A DNA stretch of 64,000 nucleotides, taken from Lyophyllum atratum. Its lineage: Eukaryota; Basidiomycota; Agaricomycetes; Agaricales; Lyophyllaceae. The notes below the pieces were generated by a model, which saw only the letters and a list, made by a program, of their open reading frames with translations, was not told the DNA's origin and ran no database searches. The stretch spans positions 1,922,001 to 1,986,000 of the forward strand of contig JACGCN010000007.1 in assembly GCA_014905825.1 (NCBI GenBank), read 5' to 3'. Below, piece after piece: positions 35,725-46,427 of the stretch. How positions within the stretch are numbered: position 1 is the stretch's first letter; each line of letters begins with the position of its first letter. Made by a program: the position numbers and the translations under genes.

Positions 35725-36110
35725 TATATAGTCTCCGGTTTTACTTGGAATATATTTTGATTATATTTAAAATAAGTTCACCCTTATATCTGCAAGGAAA
35801 ATACGGAATATATTTGCAATATCTTCAGACACATGTCCAAGGTAAAATCGACGTATCTATCGGGAATAAATTTATGATATCATCTGCTTTTATCCCTTGG
35901 CAAAATCGTGATCAAATTTCTAATTTGATCCCTATAAATCATGAGATGATATGTTGAACGCATTGTGATCAAGATCGAGGAATCTATTCCTGATATCCGC
36001 GATTTTAAGGCATCGGATATATCATGATTGTATTCAAAATACAATCCCACGTGTATCCCGTACCTGTAAGATCATGTGACTTAAACGATTAGATTAGATC
36101 GTATCACAGG
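35725..36110. other. AT-rich block, possible LTR remnant
   Basis: Base composition drops sharply to AT-rich compared with both sides (runs such as GAATATATTTTGATTATAT). A TATAAATCATGAG-like core followed by TGTTGAACG could belong to a long terminal repeat, but no second copy, primer-binding site or pol gene is in the window. The identification as an LTR is a guess. Confidence 0.25.
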
Positions 36111-36568
36111 CTCGATACCTATAATTGTGAGGGGTACCGAGGAAAAAGCCTCCGTCATATTTATATCACTACTTGCGCCACAGTGACAGGCCTCCTTCAA
36201 TTACTATAAGAATCGGATACATAGAAGTCTAATTCACTCTACTACGTATGGTACAACACTTCTGCCAAGAATCGCGACTTTCTTCCAAAAAACCACAATG
36301 TACATAAGAAACCACCGAGTACTACCCCGAAGATCGAAAGAATAAAGGACTCAGCCACGCGCGGTCGCACGAGCAGGCCCCGATGTTAATTATAGTCGTC
36401 TGTGTATATACAATTAAGTCGGCATGTATGATCAAGCGGGTATAATGAAGCGGCTCGCAAAGCGACTGCTATCAACAAGATAGGAGGGAGATCTCTGTGA
36501 CAGCAGTGTCAGAGTTGCGGGGGCGATAAAAGAAAGATCAAACATCGACTGCACCGGAAGTTTAGAGC
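36111..36568. other. Intergenic sequence
   Basis: No gene recognised. It includes the likely promoter of the small ORF that follows, without a clear TATA box. Confidence 0.3.
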
Positions 36569-37130
36569 ATGGAAGGAGATGGATCGGTACTATCAATAGT
36601 CGCTGCACCGAACGACAGCAATGTCGATTTCGAAGTCGCTGCTGAGACTGTATTTGAAGGACTGGCTGACAGCATCATGCAGGACATGAACTTCGCTGCG
36701 TTAGCTAGATCGAAATCGAGGAGAGCGCGATATCGGACACACCAAGAGTATCAAGGAAGCCTGTCGGGTCAGAGATTCTGATGCCGATTATGACGATGTC
36801 GGGGCGTACTGGAAACGCGAAGGAAAACATTGACAAGGGGCATGAACATCGTAGTGAGTTCACGTACCAATGACACGAGTGAACGTTGCAGACATGGTGC
36901 TGATGAGGTCGATGTTTACCCGCACGAGGATCTCGGCGTTGCGAAAAACGGTCTGCGAGCTCTTTCGATGGGCGCTAACCTCCGCAGCATCCTCCATATG
37001 AATATCATCACCATCAGCGACGAACATATCGGCGTCGTTGGACTGTACGAGCATGAGTCCAGAACGAACTCTCCGAACACTGATGGAAACTTACTACAGG
37101 AGTCATTTGAGTGTCGACTAGTAGTTTGAT
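36569..37130 (+). CDS. Hypothetical protein, probably two exons
   Basis: ATG at 36569 opens MEGDGSVLSIVAAPNDSN, continuing FEVAAETVFEGLADSIMQD and an Arg-rich KSKSRRARYR-type segment. The open frame stops at 36781. A second coding-like frame at about 36894-37130 (HGADEVDVYPHEDLG and ISDEHIGVVGLYEHES) could be joined through an intron ending in TTGCAG near 36891. No family recognised. The exact junction is not resolved. Confidence 0.35.
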
Positions 37131-37228
37131 TTCGGTGTATGTTGGCATGTATGTATACAGTAGAATCGCGCCGAATTAGTTGTGTCGAGTGGTGAGCAAA
37201 GATGCGGTTAAAGTGGAAATCGAGCTGA

Positions 37229-38830
37229 GTGAGGCCTAGCTTGTCATTATTTGAGAAGTGTCACGGCATCTCACGCTTCCCCTACGTCAGGCACGACCGC
37301 GACGATGCTCTCGCCCTCCAGATGACGGTATGTACCCATTTTTTCTCTATCTTCACCCATCACCCATTACGCCCTTGGACCTCGGCAGTATATCTCCTGA
37401 ATTCAGCCAAAAGGCATTTCGTTTCTATACAGCACGCAATCCTATATACGCTACTAATGCCGCCATCGACATTGCAAAAAACACGCTCCCGCACCTCTGA
37501 GACGCGTGCCTCTCTGAAAACAACACCCGCCAAGGATAGCAAGACCCGGAATCGAAGGCGAAAACCAGCAGGTTCTATGGAAAGTCGACGGAGATGAGGA
37601 TGACGTGAGTGACGCGAAAAGTGAGGATGATCATGAGGACTATGATGAGAAGGAGGCTAGGCAGATGAAGACGACGACGTGAAGGAGTACGATAGTGACG
37701 CGTGGCTCCCTGACCAAGAGCATTGACACGATGTCGACCCGCCCCCCAGCAATCAGGTTGGCCTTCCAGCTCTACCGTTGGCGTTGCTGCTCTACCTACG
37801 CCCGACCTTCCTGATGCATCCCACTCGTACTCTATCAGCACCACCCACGTCAACCACGGCCTCTCACTGGATTGCGAAGTCCTAGGCATGCCTGCGCCTG
37901 CCCCGGTCTCGCCATTTGCCTCCTCATCTACTTCGTCCATGCCGTCTAGATCTCTGCGCGAGACGACTACGGGCAGTAGCTATGGGATCTCGGCGCACCC
38001 TTTCCCGCCCGGTCTCAGTATCGTGCCCAGTAAGTCTTGGACGGATGAATCTTCCACGATCACACACATTGGCGCACTAGTTTCCATCCTGTCGAACTAG
38101 GACACGGCTGCCGGGATCACCATTGACGATCTTGAGGAAGAGCCTCCTACTGCTGGAGAGGGGTGGAGGTCCTTAGCTGCCGAACAAGGTATCATGGGCG
38201 GTCGACGGTCGACTTTCGGCCAAGTAACACTTCCCTTTTTAACTTCCACCCACAACTACCTTGCTGACGCATTCCTACTACAGTTCGTCCCACCTCCCGC
38301 CGGCCTCTCTTCAGAAGAAGCCTTTTTACTCCATGCGCACCCACCTCAGCCCAACCCATAGCCGCTCCACCGGCTCCGCCTCTTCCCGCCCCACTGCCTT
38401 CTCTTTCGCGGCCCGCACCCACAGCAGCCGCGGTGGGCACTTACTAGCCCACTCTGGTAGCATCTCCTCTGATGGGCGTAAACGTGGCTCTCCCGCTATG
38501 TCGGCGTTTGGTAGCGCTGGGCCCGGGACGTTCGCGCAGCCCGACCGCGTTTGGTGGTTCTGCCCTTAGTGCGCCACCGATCGCGACGGCTCATTTCGTA
38601 CCTGAAAGAGCGGGGACGCATAGGATGATGGCGTCGTTGGATATGGATGATCTTGGGAGGGGGGACATGTCGTCCCCTGAACCAACGAGTCCACGACGAT
38701 GATGTTGTTTATGGAAAACGGAAGCGAAGGGTTGTTGAGGGCCCGACACGCTTGGATGGTGTATTTATGGGGGAGAACTATAATGGTACGTATGTTGCCT
38801 TGCCGTGCACCATGATGTGACATTGCTTAC
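37229..38830 (+). pseudogene. Decayed Ser/Pro-rich reading frame
   Basis: Coding-like blocks shift between frames: LPTPDLPDASHSYSIST, then SSTITHIGALVSILSN-stop, ITIDDLEEEPPTAGEGW, GSASSRPTAFSFAARTHSS, FGSAGPGTFAQPD, then HRMMASLDMDDLGRGD and VVYGKRKRRVVEGPTRLDG. The order suggests one original protein of low complexity with an acidic patch and a basic nuclear-localisation-like KRKRR. At least one stop and two frame changes are not explained by obvious introns. It could be a real gene with unusual splicing, but decay seems more likely. Confidence 0.4.
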
Positions 38831-39560
38831 TCTTATCTGTAGCAAGCTATCTGAAACCTGGAATTGACACGCCCGGCTTCTCGACTACGGGTTGGACCAA
38901 TTGCAATGCGCAAGTTGTCACAGGCCCGAAAGGTTTTCTCCTCCGCCAGCGCCAGCCCCTACCCGGGTCGTCCAGAGCTTGACTCCAGTCTCGATCCTTT
39001 GAGAAGGGCGGGGACGATAGCAGGATTAGCGAGGGCCCTGGGCGCCTCAGCCCCTGCAGCTTCCTCCGGCATCGACATCCTCGTCTGGAATAGCATCGTC
39101 CTCATCCTCGCGATCGTCACTGTCTTTGTCACTGTTGGAAGCGTCATCGCTATCTTGATTATCAGATCTAGTAGGTTATCAACTTCGATCAGGGCATGAC
39201 ATGGAGGGGAACACGACAAGCGTACGTGCAGACCAAATGGTGGTGTCCCGAAATGATCAACTCTACGATCATGTTCTCTCGGAGTGCCAGATCGGTCTCC
39301 TCAAGGAAAGAAACGACACTAAGAAGCAAAACGGAGAGCCTCGAGTTTTTTCTCAGGCGCCATGCTTTCTTCGGTCGAGCCGGAGTTGGCAGGCTTCGAC
39401 GACGGCATCCCCATCTCAACTCCGGGCTTCAGAAGCTCGCTGGCGAAGGAGAATGCTGATGATCTGAGGCTGCTTCGACGCTTTAGACGTAGCCCTGAAA
39501 CATAAGATCAAATACCAGCGCAACTGCCGCTCGCCTCGCATCAGCCTCCACGGTAAGCTT
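38831..39560 (+). other. Open sequence with a possible transmembrane segment
   Basis: A plus-strand frame (38864-39199) ends in a strongly hydrophobic run, ILVWNSIVLILAIVTVFV, followed by GSVIAILII. It may continue the decayed frame upstream. No family or complete gene model could be built. Confidence 0.25.
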
Positions 39561-39599
39561 CACCTGCCCATACTCCGTCTCCTGCCACAGGTGATTTGC

Positions 39600-39960
39600 A
39601 TCGACACGGTATCTTCGGCGACGTGATGTCGTAGTAGGCCTTTACGATGAGAATCAGCGTAGGCGAGACCGATGCCCATGATGGCACTAGTGTTCAGAGG
39701 CATTGATTTGTTTTCCGTGAACTCTCCCAAGAGCGTGAGGGGGGCATCGGCCGCTGTGCGGACACCAATGTTTTGGAAAGAAGCGTCGAAGAGGGCACCA
39801 GCCTATATGGAACCAGTCAGTGCAAAGTCAAGAATGTTCATGCTTTCTTCCTTACCGTGAAGTGTTCCTCCGCCGCCTGCTGTCGCCATGGCTGAGACCA
39901 CCATCCGTATATGTATCCCAGCGCAAACTTGTGCCAAGCGATGCCGCAGCGCTTTTCCTT
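39600..39960 (-). pseudogene. Fragment of 26S proteasome subunit Rpn1
   Basis: On the minus strand, GALFDASFQNIGVRTAADA, then LGEFTENKSMPLNTSAIMG and GIGLAYADSHRKGLL, then VAEDTVSMQI match the toroid repeat region of Rpn1/PSMD2 (family pattern GLAYAGSxRED and SMEIAS). An intron with GTAAG donor and TATAG acceptor separates the upstream block ALGYIYGWWSQPWRQQAAE. Only about 100 residues of a ~950-aa protein are present; the sequence on both sides is unrelated and GLAYAGS and REDLL-type residues are altered. This is a gene fragment carried in by duplication, not a working subunit. Confidence 0.75.
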
Positions 39961-40366
39961 CCTATTGATCACCAACGTCAAGCACGCATCCAACGGAGTT
40001 CAGCAAATACTGGACACACCATGCTCCTTGTTTTTGTATATCCAGCTGTTGCCCTCGCGTCCGCTTCCATCATGAGTTATTCATTTCAGATCTAGATCTA
40101 GCGTTGACGAACGTATTCAAAATACCCGCCAAGTTACCGCGTGCCGAGTCGACATTTGCTGCAGTCCCAGTCCTAGAGTTTTCAATTTGCACGAATGTAT
40201 GCCCAAGAAGGAGTTGCCGGTGTCGCGGGTGAGCGTGGACTCGAGGGAATCAAGCATGAGGGTCAGGAGGTCTTACAATGTACTGAAAAATGCGATGGCG
40301 ATGGCCAGTCATTTCTTGGCATATATATACGCCGAGGTATGCAAACCTATGCCTTATCGTCAGTTT
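39961..40366. other. Flank of the hAT-like element
   Basis: No gene recognised in this short stretch. Confidence 0.35.
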
Positions 40367-40374
40367 ACTGTCTC
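40367..40374. repeat. 8-bp target-site duplication, left copy
   Basis: ACTGTCTC directly precedes the terminal inverted repeat at 40375. An identical ACTGTCTC follows the other end at 41477-41484. Confidence 0.85.
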
Positions 40375-41476
40375 TAGGCTTTCGAAGTCCGGTTGGGTCC
40401 GGTTTTCGGCCCGTTTTGGCCCCAACCGCAACCGCAACCGGTTGGCAAATTTACAAGGTAAGTACAACCGACGACCGAACCGTGCAGGACCGGTCGGTAT
40501 CGGTCGCATCCACTTTCGAGACCGGTCTGAACCGGTTGCGACTGAACTGGGTCGCAACCGGTTCGCAGTCGGTCGCGACCGGTTATGACCGACTACATGG
40601 CCACGAAATTGCTCACAACTTTACTAAGAGCATACGAAATCATATAACGATAGCACATATATTGACAGGCATGTAACTACTACAAGAGAACCTAATAAAT
40701 TACTTGAATAACATCATCGTGTGGGCGAGAAGTGGTGCGGCGGTCGGGGGACATGACATGGTGGTGGTGCGGGCGGGTAGTGGCAATGTGGCGGCGCTCG
40801 GGGCTGCTCACCGGTCGTGATGGACTGGGCTGGGTGTTTTCGCGTGACGTGGCGGTCGATTCGCGCATGCTCGTGGGCTGCAGAGGGGCGTGTGGCTGGG
40901 GGCGGTGGCTGCGTCGTTGGGTGACGTGGCGGTTGCCTGGGCTTCGGGGCATGCTCATGGGCTGCAGGGGGGGGCGTGGCTCCTGGGTAACGTCTTCAGA
41001 CGGTCAATGATGACTGGTGGTGGGTCCAAAGACGCACCTCACGGCTCTCCCCCAACTGGGGTCTGCCCTGCTTTGCTCCCCTGCCACTCCTTCGTTGTCA
41101 TCCTTCTGGGCCTGTTATGGAGGGCTTGCGATACGTTCCTGGAGTGCGCTGTTGGCGGCAGTACCGAGGGTACGACGGTGGGGGGCGAGACGGCAGTGGT
41201 AGCAGTGGTAGTGGTGGTGGAAAGACGTCAACAACAGCATTGAGGGTGATGTTAACAACGTTCAACAATAGAGTTGACGGCCGCGTGACTTGGTTCCGGC
41301 TGCGACCGGTCGCGACCGGTTATCATCAGTTGCCGCAGACACGCGATTTCTGAACAACCGCAACCGATGACCTGAGAAACCTGCCGCAACCGCAACCGCA
41401 AGTCCGGTTGCTTCCGGTTGCGGTCCGGTCAATTTGCGGTCTTTTCCGGTTGGTGCGACCGGACCTCGAAAGCCTA
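40375..41476. mobile_element. Non-autonomous hAT-like DNA transposon (1,102 bp)
   Basis: The element begins TAGGCTTTCGAAGTCCGGTT and ends with the inverted counterpart ACCGGACCTCGAAAGCCTA, an imperfect terminal inverted repeat of about 19 bp. It is flanked by a perfect 8-bp direct repeat, ACTGTCTC. Eight-base target duplications with TIRs starting TAGGC or CAGGG are the signature of the hAT superfamily. Both subterminal regions (about 40385-40600 and 41285-41465) are packed with CGGTTGCGG, CCGGTC and AACCG motifs in both orientations, as expected for transposase binding sites. No transposase gene is encoded, so it would have to move with an autonomous relative elsewhere. The unbroken target duplication suggests a fairly recent insertion. 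Confidence 0.82.
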
Positions 41477-41484
41477 ACTGTCTC
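41477..41484. repeat. 8-bp target-site duplication, right copy
   Basis: ACTGTCTC, identical to 40367-40374. Confidence 0.85.
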
Positions 41485-42301
41485 GCCGTCACAAGTGGCA
41501 TAGTACGTATACTCACCTCGAGTTATATATTCATGTCATTGGTCATTCTTTTTAGCAATGAATCTATGGGACTCGTTTAGGCTTGCGGTGGACAGGACTG
41601 TGTTACATTTTAGTTTTAATTTCTGTAGGTACGAGATCTTTCATTGGCCTTCAAACCGTTGATCAGGAGCTTTTGTTTCGTAACTGCTACATAAGTTTAC
41701 ATATGATCAGTGGGGCAGTATATATGGGTGTCATTGAGGATGCCTCGCGAACAGTGATGGTGGTTCAAGTCTATGAGCGAAAGGCTTATTTGGTTATGTG
41801 ATGCAATTCGTGGGTGTGCCAGAGTTTAGGGCTAGCTGTCTGCAGGCCACATGCATGTCCATGGCCGTGCTGATGCTGTGTATCATTAATTCCTAATCTA
41901 ATACGTCTTACATAGTCTATTAGTTGCAAGCAATCTCAGCATCGCATTTGATTGATCAGATCTCAGAGCACAATGCTACAGGTTCAATTCTCCTTCATGG
42001 ATCAAGTTTTTTCTTGTTCGTTAATCTCGGCAATATCCGGCCAAGACGGCACACCCTAAAGTGCCCTGAAGGCCAAAATGTTCCATGTCACATGATCCCA
42101 GTTTTACCTGCACATTCTCCAACCGTCATAATCCCTTAGGCTCCTCGTCGGTCTTCCATATTGTAGTAGTCTAGGCACTGTACGCGTACACTTATGAGCA
42201 GTGTTAATGATAGCCTCGACCACGCCGACGCAGTAATGTAGTCCCTAAGCTAAAAATAAGAAACACGCGAACTAATACCAACCATGACTAGATGGCGGTG
42301 G
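41485..42301. other. Intergenic sequence between hAT element and Spt5-like gene
   Basis: A 72-codon plus frame at 41583-41801 has no recognisable feature. Nothing else is supported. Confidence 0.35.
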
Positions 42302-45104
42302 TACCCTACACATCTGAACAGAAGGGCAAGAAGCGCGCAAGAGTCGTGGTACGCAGCTGGTAACTTTCAACGGAAGATGCTGACGCGCTATAAATTCTAG
42401 GAGCAGGACGTGAGACGATTTTTGAGTATCGAGGCAGAGGTCGACAGTGACGGGGATGAGGAGGACGAGGAAGACGGCTGGGAACTAGGTGTGTTCAACC
42501 ATGATCCATGAACACTGCTTAGTTCACTCAACCCTTTTGTCCAGATGATTTCTTCGAGGATGGCGAACCGGTTGCTGTTGATAGAGACGTTTCGCACCAT
42601 CTGCTTCTTATAGAGCATACTCGTACGCAGGCGGAAGGAGACTGGGATTCTCTCTTGGACAACAAAATTTCCAGGACATATCGCCTGACGTCGACAGCCA
42701 ACTTCCGTTCGTTGGAGAGGTACGGCTGTGGAGGGTAGCTGTGAAGGTAAGTCACTTTCGATAATCTGGACGCTTGCTGATCCACCCAATTGTTAGCCAG
42801 GCTGTGAGGAAACAACAACTTTTGTCCTGATGGAGAAGATCATACGAGGCGGCCCTCCATGGACAATTGCATCCATCGTAGGCAGAGTCTCCAGACCTGG
42901 TTGGATCGTGATTGAAGCCGCCAATCCTAGCGACGTTCAGGTGGTTTGTCGGGGGGTGATGAATGTTTTTTCGGAACAGATTCAAGTCGTTGAGCCGGAA
43001 GATGGCCCTGCCTGTCTCAAAGAACGGATTTCCTTCACTCCACAGGCGCATTCTTGGGTCCGGTTGAAAAGGTATCCATACAGAGGCGATCTGGCCTATG
43101 TGAGAGCGATTGCGGGCTCCAAAATCTCCGTCCTTGTAGTGCCTCGTCTCGATCTTGAACGCCATAGGTCGAAACCACCTGCTAAACGTCAACGAGCCAG
43201 GTCTAGCCGCCCTGATCAAGGCCTTCTGGACGTTGAGAAAGCGCGAACGATCTGTGGAGAAAAGGCTCTAACAGTGCGTAATCAAGTAATCATATTCAAG
43301 CGTCAAATCTATCAGGACGGATATCTATGTCTCGAGACAGACGTATTCTATCCCGAGGAAGCCATTCCGACGCCCGAGGAGCTCGTTCTTTTCAATCGTT
43401 CGAGCATTCCCAAGGATTTTCTTCAGCGAACTTTGGAACTCATGGGTTCGCGACGACTCTGCGTTGGGGATCCCGTGAAGGTCATTGAAGGTGAAGCCCA
43501 GGGCGCTGTTGGGACTGTCACAAGCATCATAGGCGAAGCAGCCGTCATTCGCCTTTCACTAGACGACCTGGAGCTCGCGCTACCTACTACGGTGCTACGC
43601 AAATATATGAGGGTTGGAGATACAGTCGTCGTTGTCGTCGGGCCGCTGACGGGTGTTACGGGGCTGGTAACATCTATCATGGGAGAAATGCTCGTATTCT
43701 ACAATCACAAGACGGCAGAGGAGGTAAGTCCTTTCCGTCGGCTTAGGAAAGCAGTGTCTCATACCAGTTTAGGTGGAAATCTCAGCTCATTGTGTCAACT
43801 TCTGGTGTGACCCAGTCGATATGTTTCGTCCATCTCAGATCGACCAGGCGCTAGCTCACGCCAACCGCTATGGGTTCGAGCATGGATTGACACCAAGAGT
43901 CACCAATTCACTGCTAATTGTCAACGATCGCGACGGGGTTGAGAAGGTTCGCCAGTACAACCGTGATCTCATTGGGGCTGCCTGTTACAGTCATTGGGGC
44001 CCATAGATTGAAGGACTGCGTGGGGACCGTCAAGTCCTCGCAGGAGAAGGATCACGTCATGATCGAATTTCAGCCCACAATGCCCCTAGAGCGCATCCAC
44101 GTTGACCACATCGCTTTCCGGTATGTTGGTGTTTATTATTTATTGACTGCGTTGACCTTGCCTTAGAGACGATCCCTACATGAAGCCCCTGGGATGGCCG
44201 CGGGATCCTAATCACGGCTTTATTGGACGACGTGTACGGGTAATAAAACACCTTTTGAAGGACTACGAGGGTATCATCAAGTCTACTCAGGAGGACAATT
44301 ATGTCATCGTCGAAATTCAAGCCACCATGCGACGAGAAAGAATACACATAGACAACCTTGCTTCCTGGTATGTTTGAATACATCGTTCTTGATCTTCGTT
44401 GATCTTTTCTTCAGGGATGACCCTGAAATGAAGCCCTTGGTTGAGGCTTTGAAGATGGAAGCTCAGGCCAGTGACCTGTCCAAAACGAGTGCGACTGCCT
44501 CAACTTCTCGTTTCCCGCGCAGGATCGACATCCCAGAATCAACGCTTCCTCTGATACCATCAACACCTCTCCCACCTGTGTCAAGTGTAATGACGAGCCC
44601 AGCTTGGGACCCATCTTCTCGGACTCCGAATCCAGAATTTGCGTTTGGTTAGTTCATTCTATCAAGTATGCATATCAATCCTGATACATATATAACATTT
44701 GTCATATAGTGCATAACTCTTGGGTAGAATCCCCTTATCTCGTCGGTAAGAAGATTAAACTTCAAATCAAGGACACCAGACCCGTCCTGCAGGACCCCGG
44801 CTGGAAATACGGAGACTACGAAGATCGCTTCGGACTGTGGCACGGAACGGAGGGATCTAACATCAAGGTCATGGTGGGATTGCGCAATACTCTCCTCGTG
44901 CCAGACAAACATGTACGAACCGTTCGGCCAAGTGTGAAAGGTCAAGCTGTCGTTGTTATCTACGGACTAGGTGAAGGCGAGATATATCATGTCGTAACCC
45001 TTGGGAGCCCCTGTTGCGTTGTCGGCCACCGGCGCAACGGAAAAATGGATCCCAAGAGCAAAATCTCTCTGCCTATCCATAATCTAGCGGTAGTGGCAAC
45101 TTGA
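42302..45104 (+). CDS. Spt5-like NGN/KOW-domain protein
   Basis: Paralogue of transcription elongation factor Spt5, which with Spt4 clamps RNA polymerase II. Exon 1 (ATG at 42302) gives MAVVPYTSEQKGKKRARV. After an intron a very acidic stretch follows (EAEVDSDGDEEDEEDGW), then the NGN domain, entered through LWRVAVKPGCEETTTFVLM and continuing PWTIASIVGRVSRPGWI. Several KOW modules follow: GDPVKVIEGEAQGAVGTV, GDTVVVVVGPLTGVTGLV, GLPVTVIGAHRLKDCVGTV and RRVRVIKHLLKDYEGII, and the last, VGKKIKLQIKDT, lies near the end. Stop at 45104. Six or more introns are needed; the one near 42570-42690 could not be placed exactly. It lacks the Spt5 C-terminal heptapeptide repeats, so it may be a lineage-specific copy and not the essential Spt5. 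Confidence 0.8.
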
Positions 45105-45406
45105 CTGCTCTATATATAATGTTGTTCATCCGCATGTGCGCGTCGGGTCTTGCCTATGTACGTTTGTACCGCGATATATGTCATGCACCCTTGTTTGTTG
45201 GTCAATATCAGACGTATTGTGACATCCAACCTCTAGATCTGCCCGTCATTCTTTGCGCACTTACTCAATTATAATTGGTCCCGGCCATGGGGGATAACAA
45301 AAGCATCCATGGCCACCATCAATTATAGTTCATATATGTTCCCAGTGGTCATGCTAATCAAATTCGTGCAAACCACCTGTGAGAGGCGAAATTTCCGTCA
45401 ATATTA

Positions 45407-45515
45407 ATAGTCAAAGAGAATGTCGATACAATTGAAGGTACGTCCCCCTCCTTTAAATTACCGTCACATGACCATGACTGTTTGACCGTCTGCAGAACTA
45501 TCCCGAACGTCTCCT
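45407..45515 (+). repeat. ~105-bp direct repeat, left copy
   Basis: AAGAGAATGTCGATACAATT, then GTCCCCCTCCTTTAAATTACC and CAGAACTATCCCGAA align with AAAAGAGAATCAAGTATGTC, CCTTCAAATTGCC and TAGAACTATCCCGAA at 47203-47310. Confidence 0.6.
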
Positions 45516-45902
45516 ATATAATATTCCTCTAGCTATCCCTATATAACGCTCTACTAGACCAATCGTACTTCGTACTTACATATTCAAGGGACGCCGACTG
45601 TAGCCACGCTCGCGAACCTCAAGGCGATGAACATGCCTTTCCGGGTGATGGTTGATCATGACCGGTCGATCATCTCCGGAGGGTGGTCGCGGATCCGCCC
45701 GTACGAGTGTTCATGTCATTGATCACGATCACTAAAGGCGTTCGCGGTGATCATGACTCGGGTGAGTATCAATGATCATGATGCACATGTATATCTTTTC
45801 ATGATCATGATCACTCATAATTATAACAAAGGGGCCAACTGTGAAAGGACAACATGCGTCCGGGCACGTTGGTTGTCCTTTGAGGAATTTACCTTCACCT
45901 AC

Positions 45903-45910
45903 CTATAAAA
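45903..45910 (+). promoter_or_regulatory. TATA box of the small ORF
   Basis: TATAAAAG lies about 60 bp upstream of the ATG at 45966, a normal fungal TATA-to-start distance. It is one of the clearest TATA boxes in the window. Confidence 0.55.
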
Positions 45911-45965
45911 GTCCTGTAATACTTTCGCCAGAGAAATCAGTCCGCAACCCCATCATCGAGGTTTC

Positions 45966-46175
45966 ATGCAACTCCACATGTACACCCTTCTACCGGCGCT
46001 GATTTGGCTGATTATCTACCCCGCCCTCATCAGGTCATATGACCTTAGAATTCACAATTTCACCACCGAATTCGAAGCAGAAGCTCTCGTCCAAGAAATC
46101 GACGATATGATTGAAACCGTCGAAACTCTTGTTGGAATCTACGAGGGGGTCCTGCGCCAGTTAGAAAGGATGTAG
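45966..46175 (+). CDS. Small hypothetical protein with N-terminal hydrophobic segment
   Basis: A 69-aa frame downstream of a good TATA box. Residues 4-22 (HMYTLLPALIWLIIYPAL) form a signal-anchor or signal peptide. The rest is acidic and helical, with QEIDDMIETVETLVGIYEG resembling a short amphipathic or coiled-coil helix. No family recognised. It lies inside a segment bounded by 105-bp direct repeats. Confidence 0.4.
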   Translation: MQLHMYTLLPALIWLIIYPALIRSYDLRIHNFTTEFEAEALVQEIDDMIETVETLVGIYEGVLRQLERM

Positions 46176-46427
46176 GATGTTAAAATATATGTTGGTAGGT
46201 GTATTCATTCCTTGCCGGAAACCGTTACTCATCATGATCAGTTGAACCCTTTCCAGCCCTCAACAGGATGCAGATTCATGAAGACAATCAGGTGTTCAAT
46301 CGAGATTGTATCTCACTTACAGATGGAGGCTCTAGATCTAGAAGATATCGCGCTGCTTGTTACACGCACCCTAGATCTAGACTAGTTGTGAATGCTACGT
46401 TTATCTGATCATCAGCGTACATGTCCA

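Larger units (their letters stand above)
45105..45965. other. Non-coding sequence rich in TGATCA palindromes
   Basis: No gene. Between about 45650 and 45815 at least five TGATCA or TGATCATGATCA motifs occur. A TATA box lies at its right end. The part 45407-45515 is repeated at 47203-47310. Confidence 0.45.

Noticed and set aside
38864..39199. Possible membrane protein gene
   Set aside because: Only one hydrophobic run and no complete, in-frame gene model; kept as a low-confidence note instead of a gene.
40187..40676. Overlapping Arg/Asn-rich open frames
   Set aside because: Produced by the CGGTTGCGG-type repeats of the hAT-like element; not protein coding.
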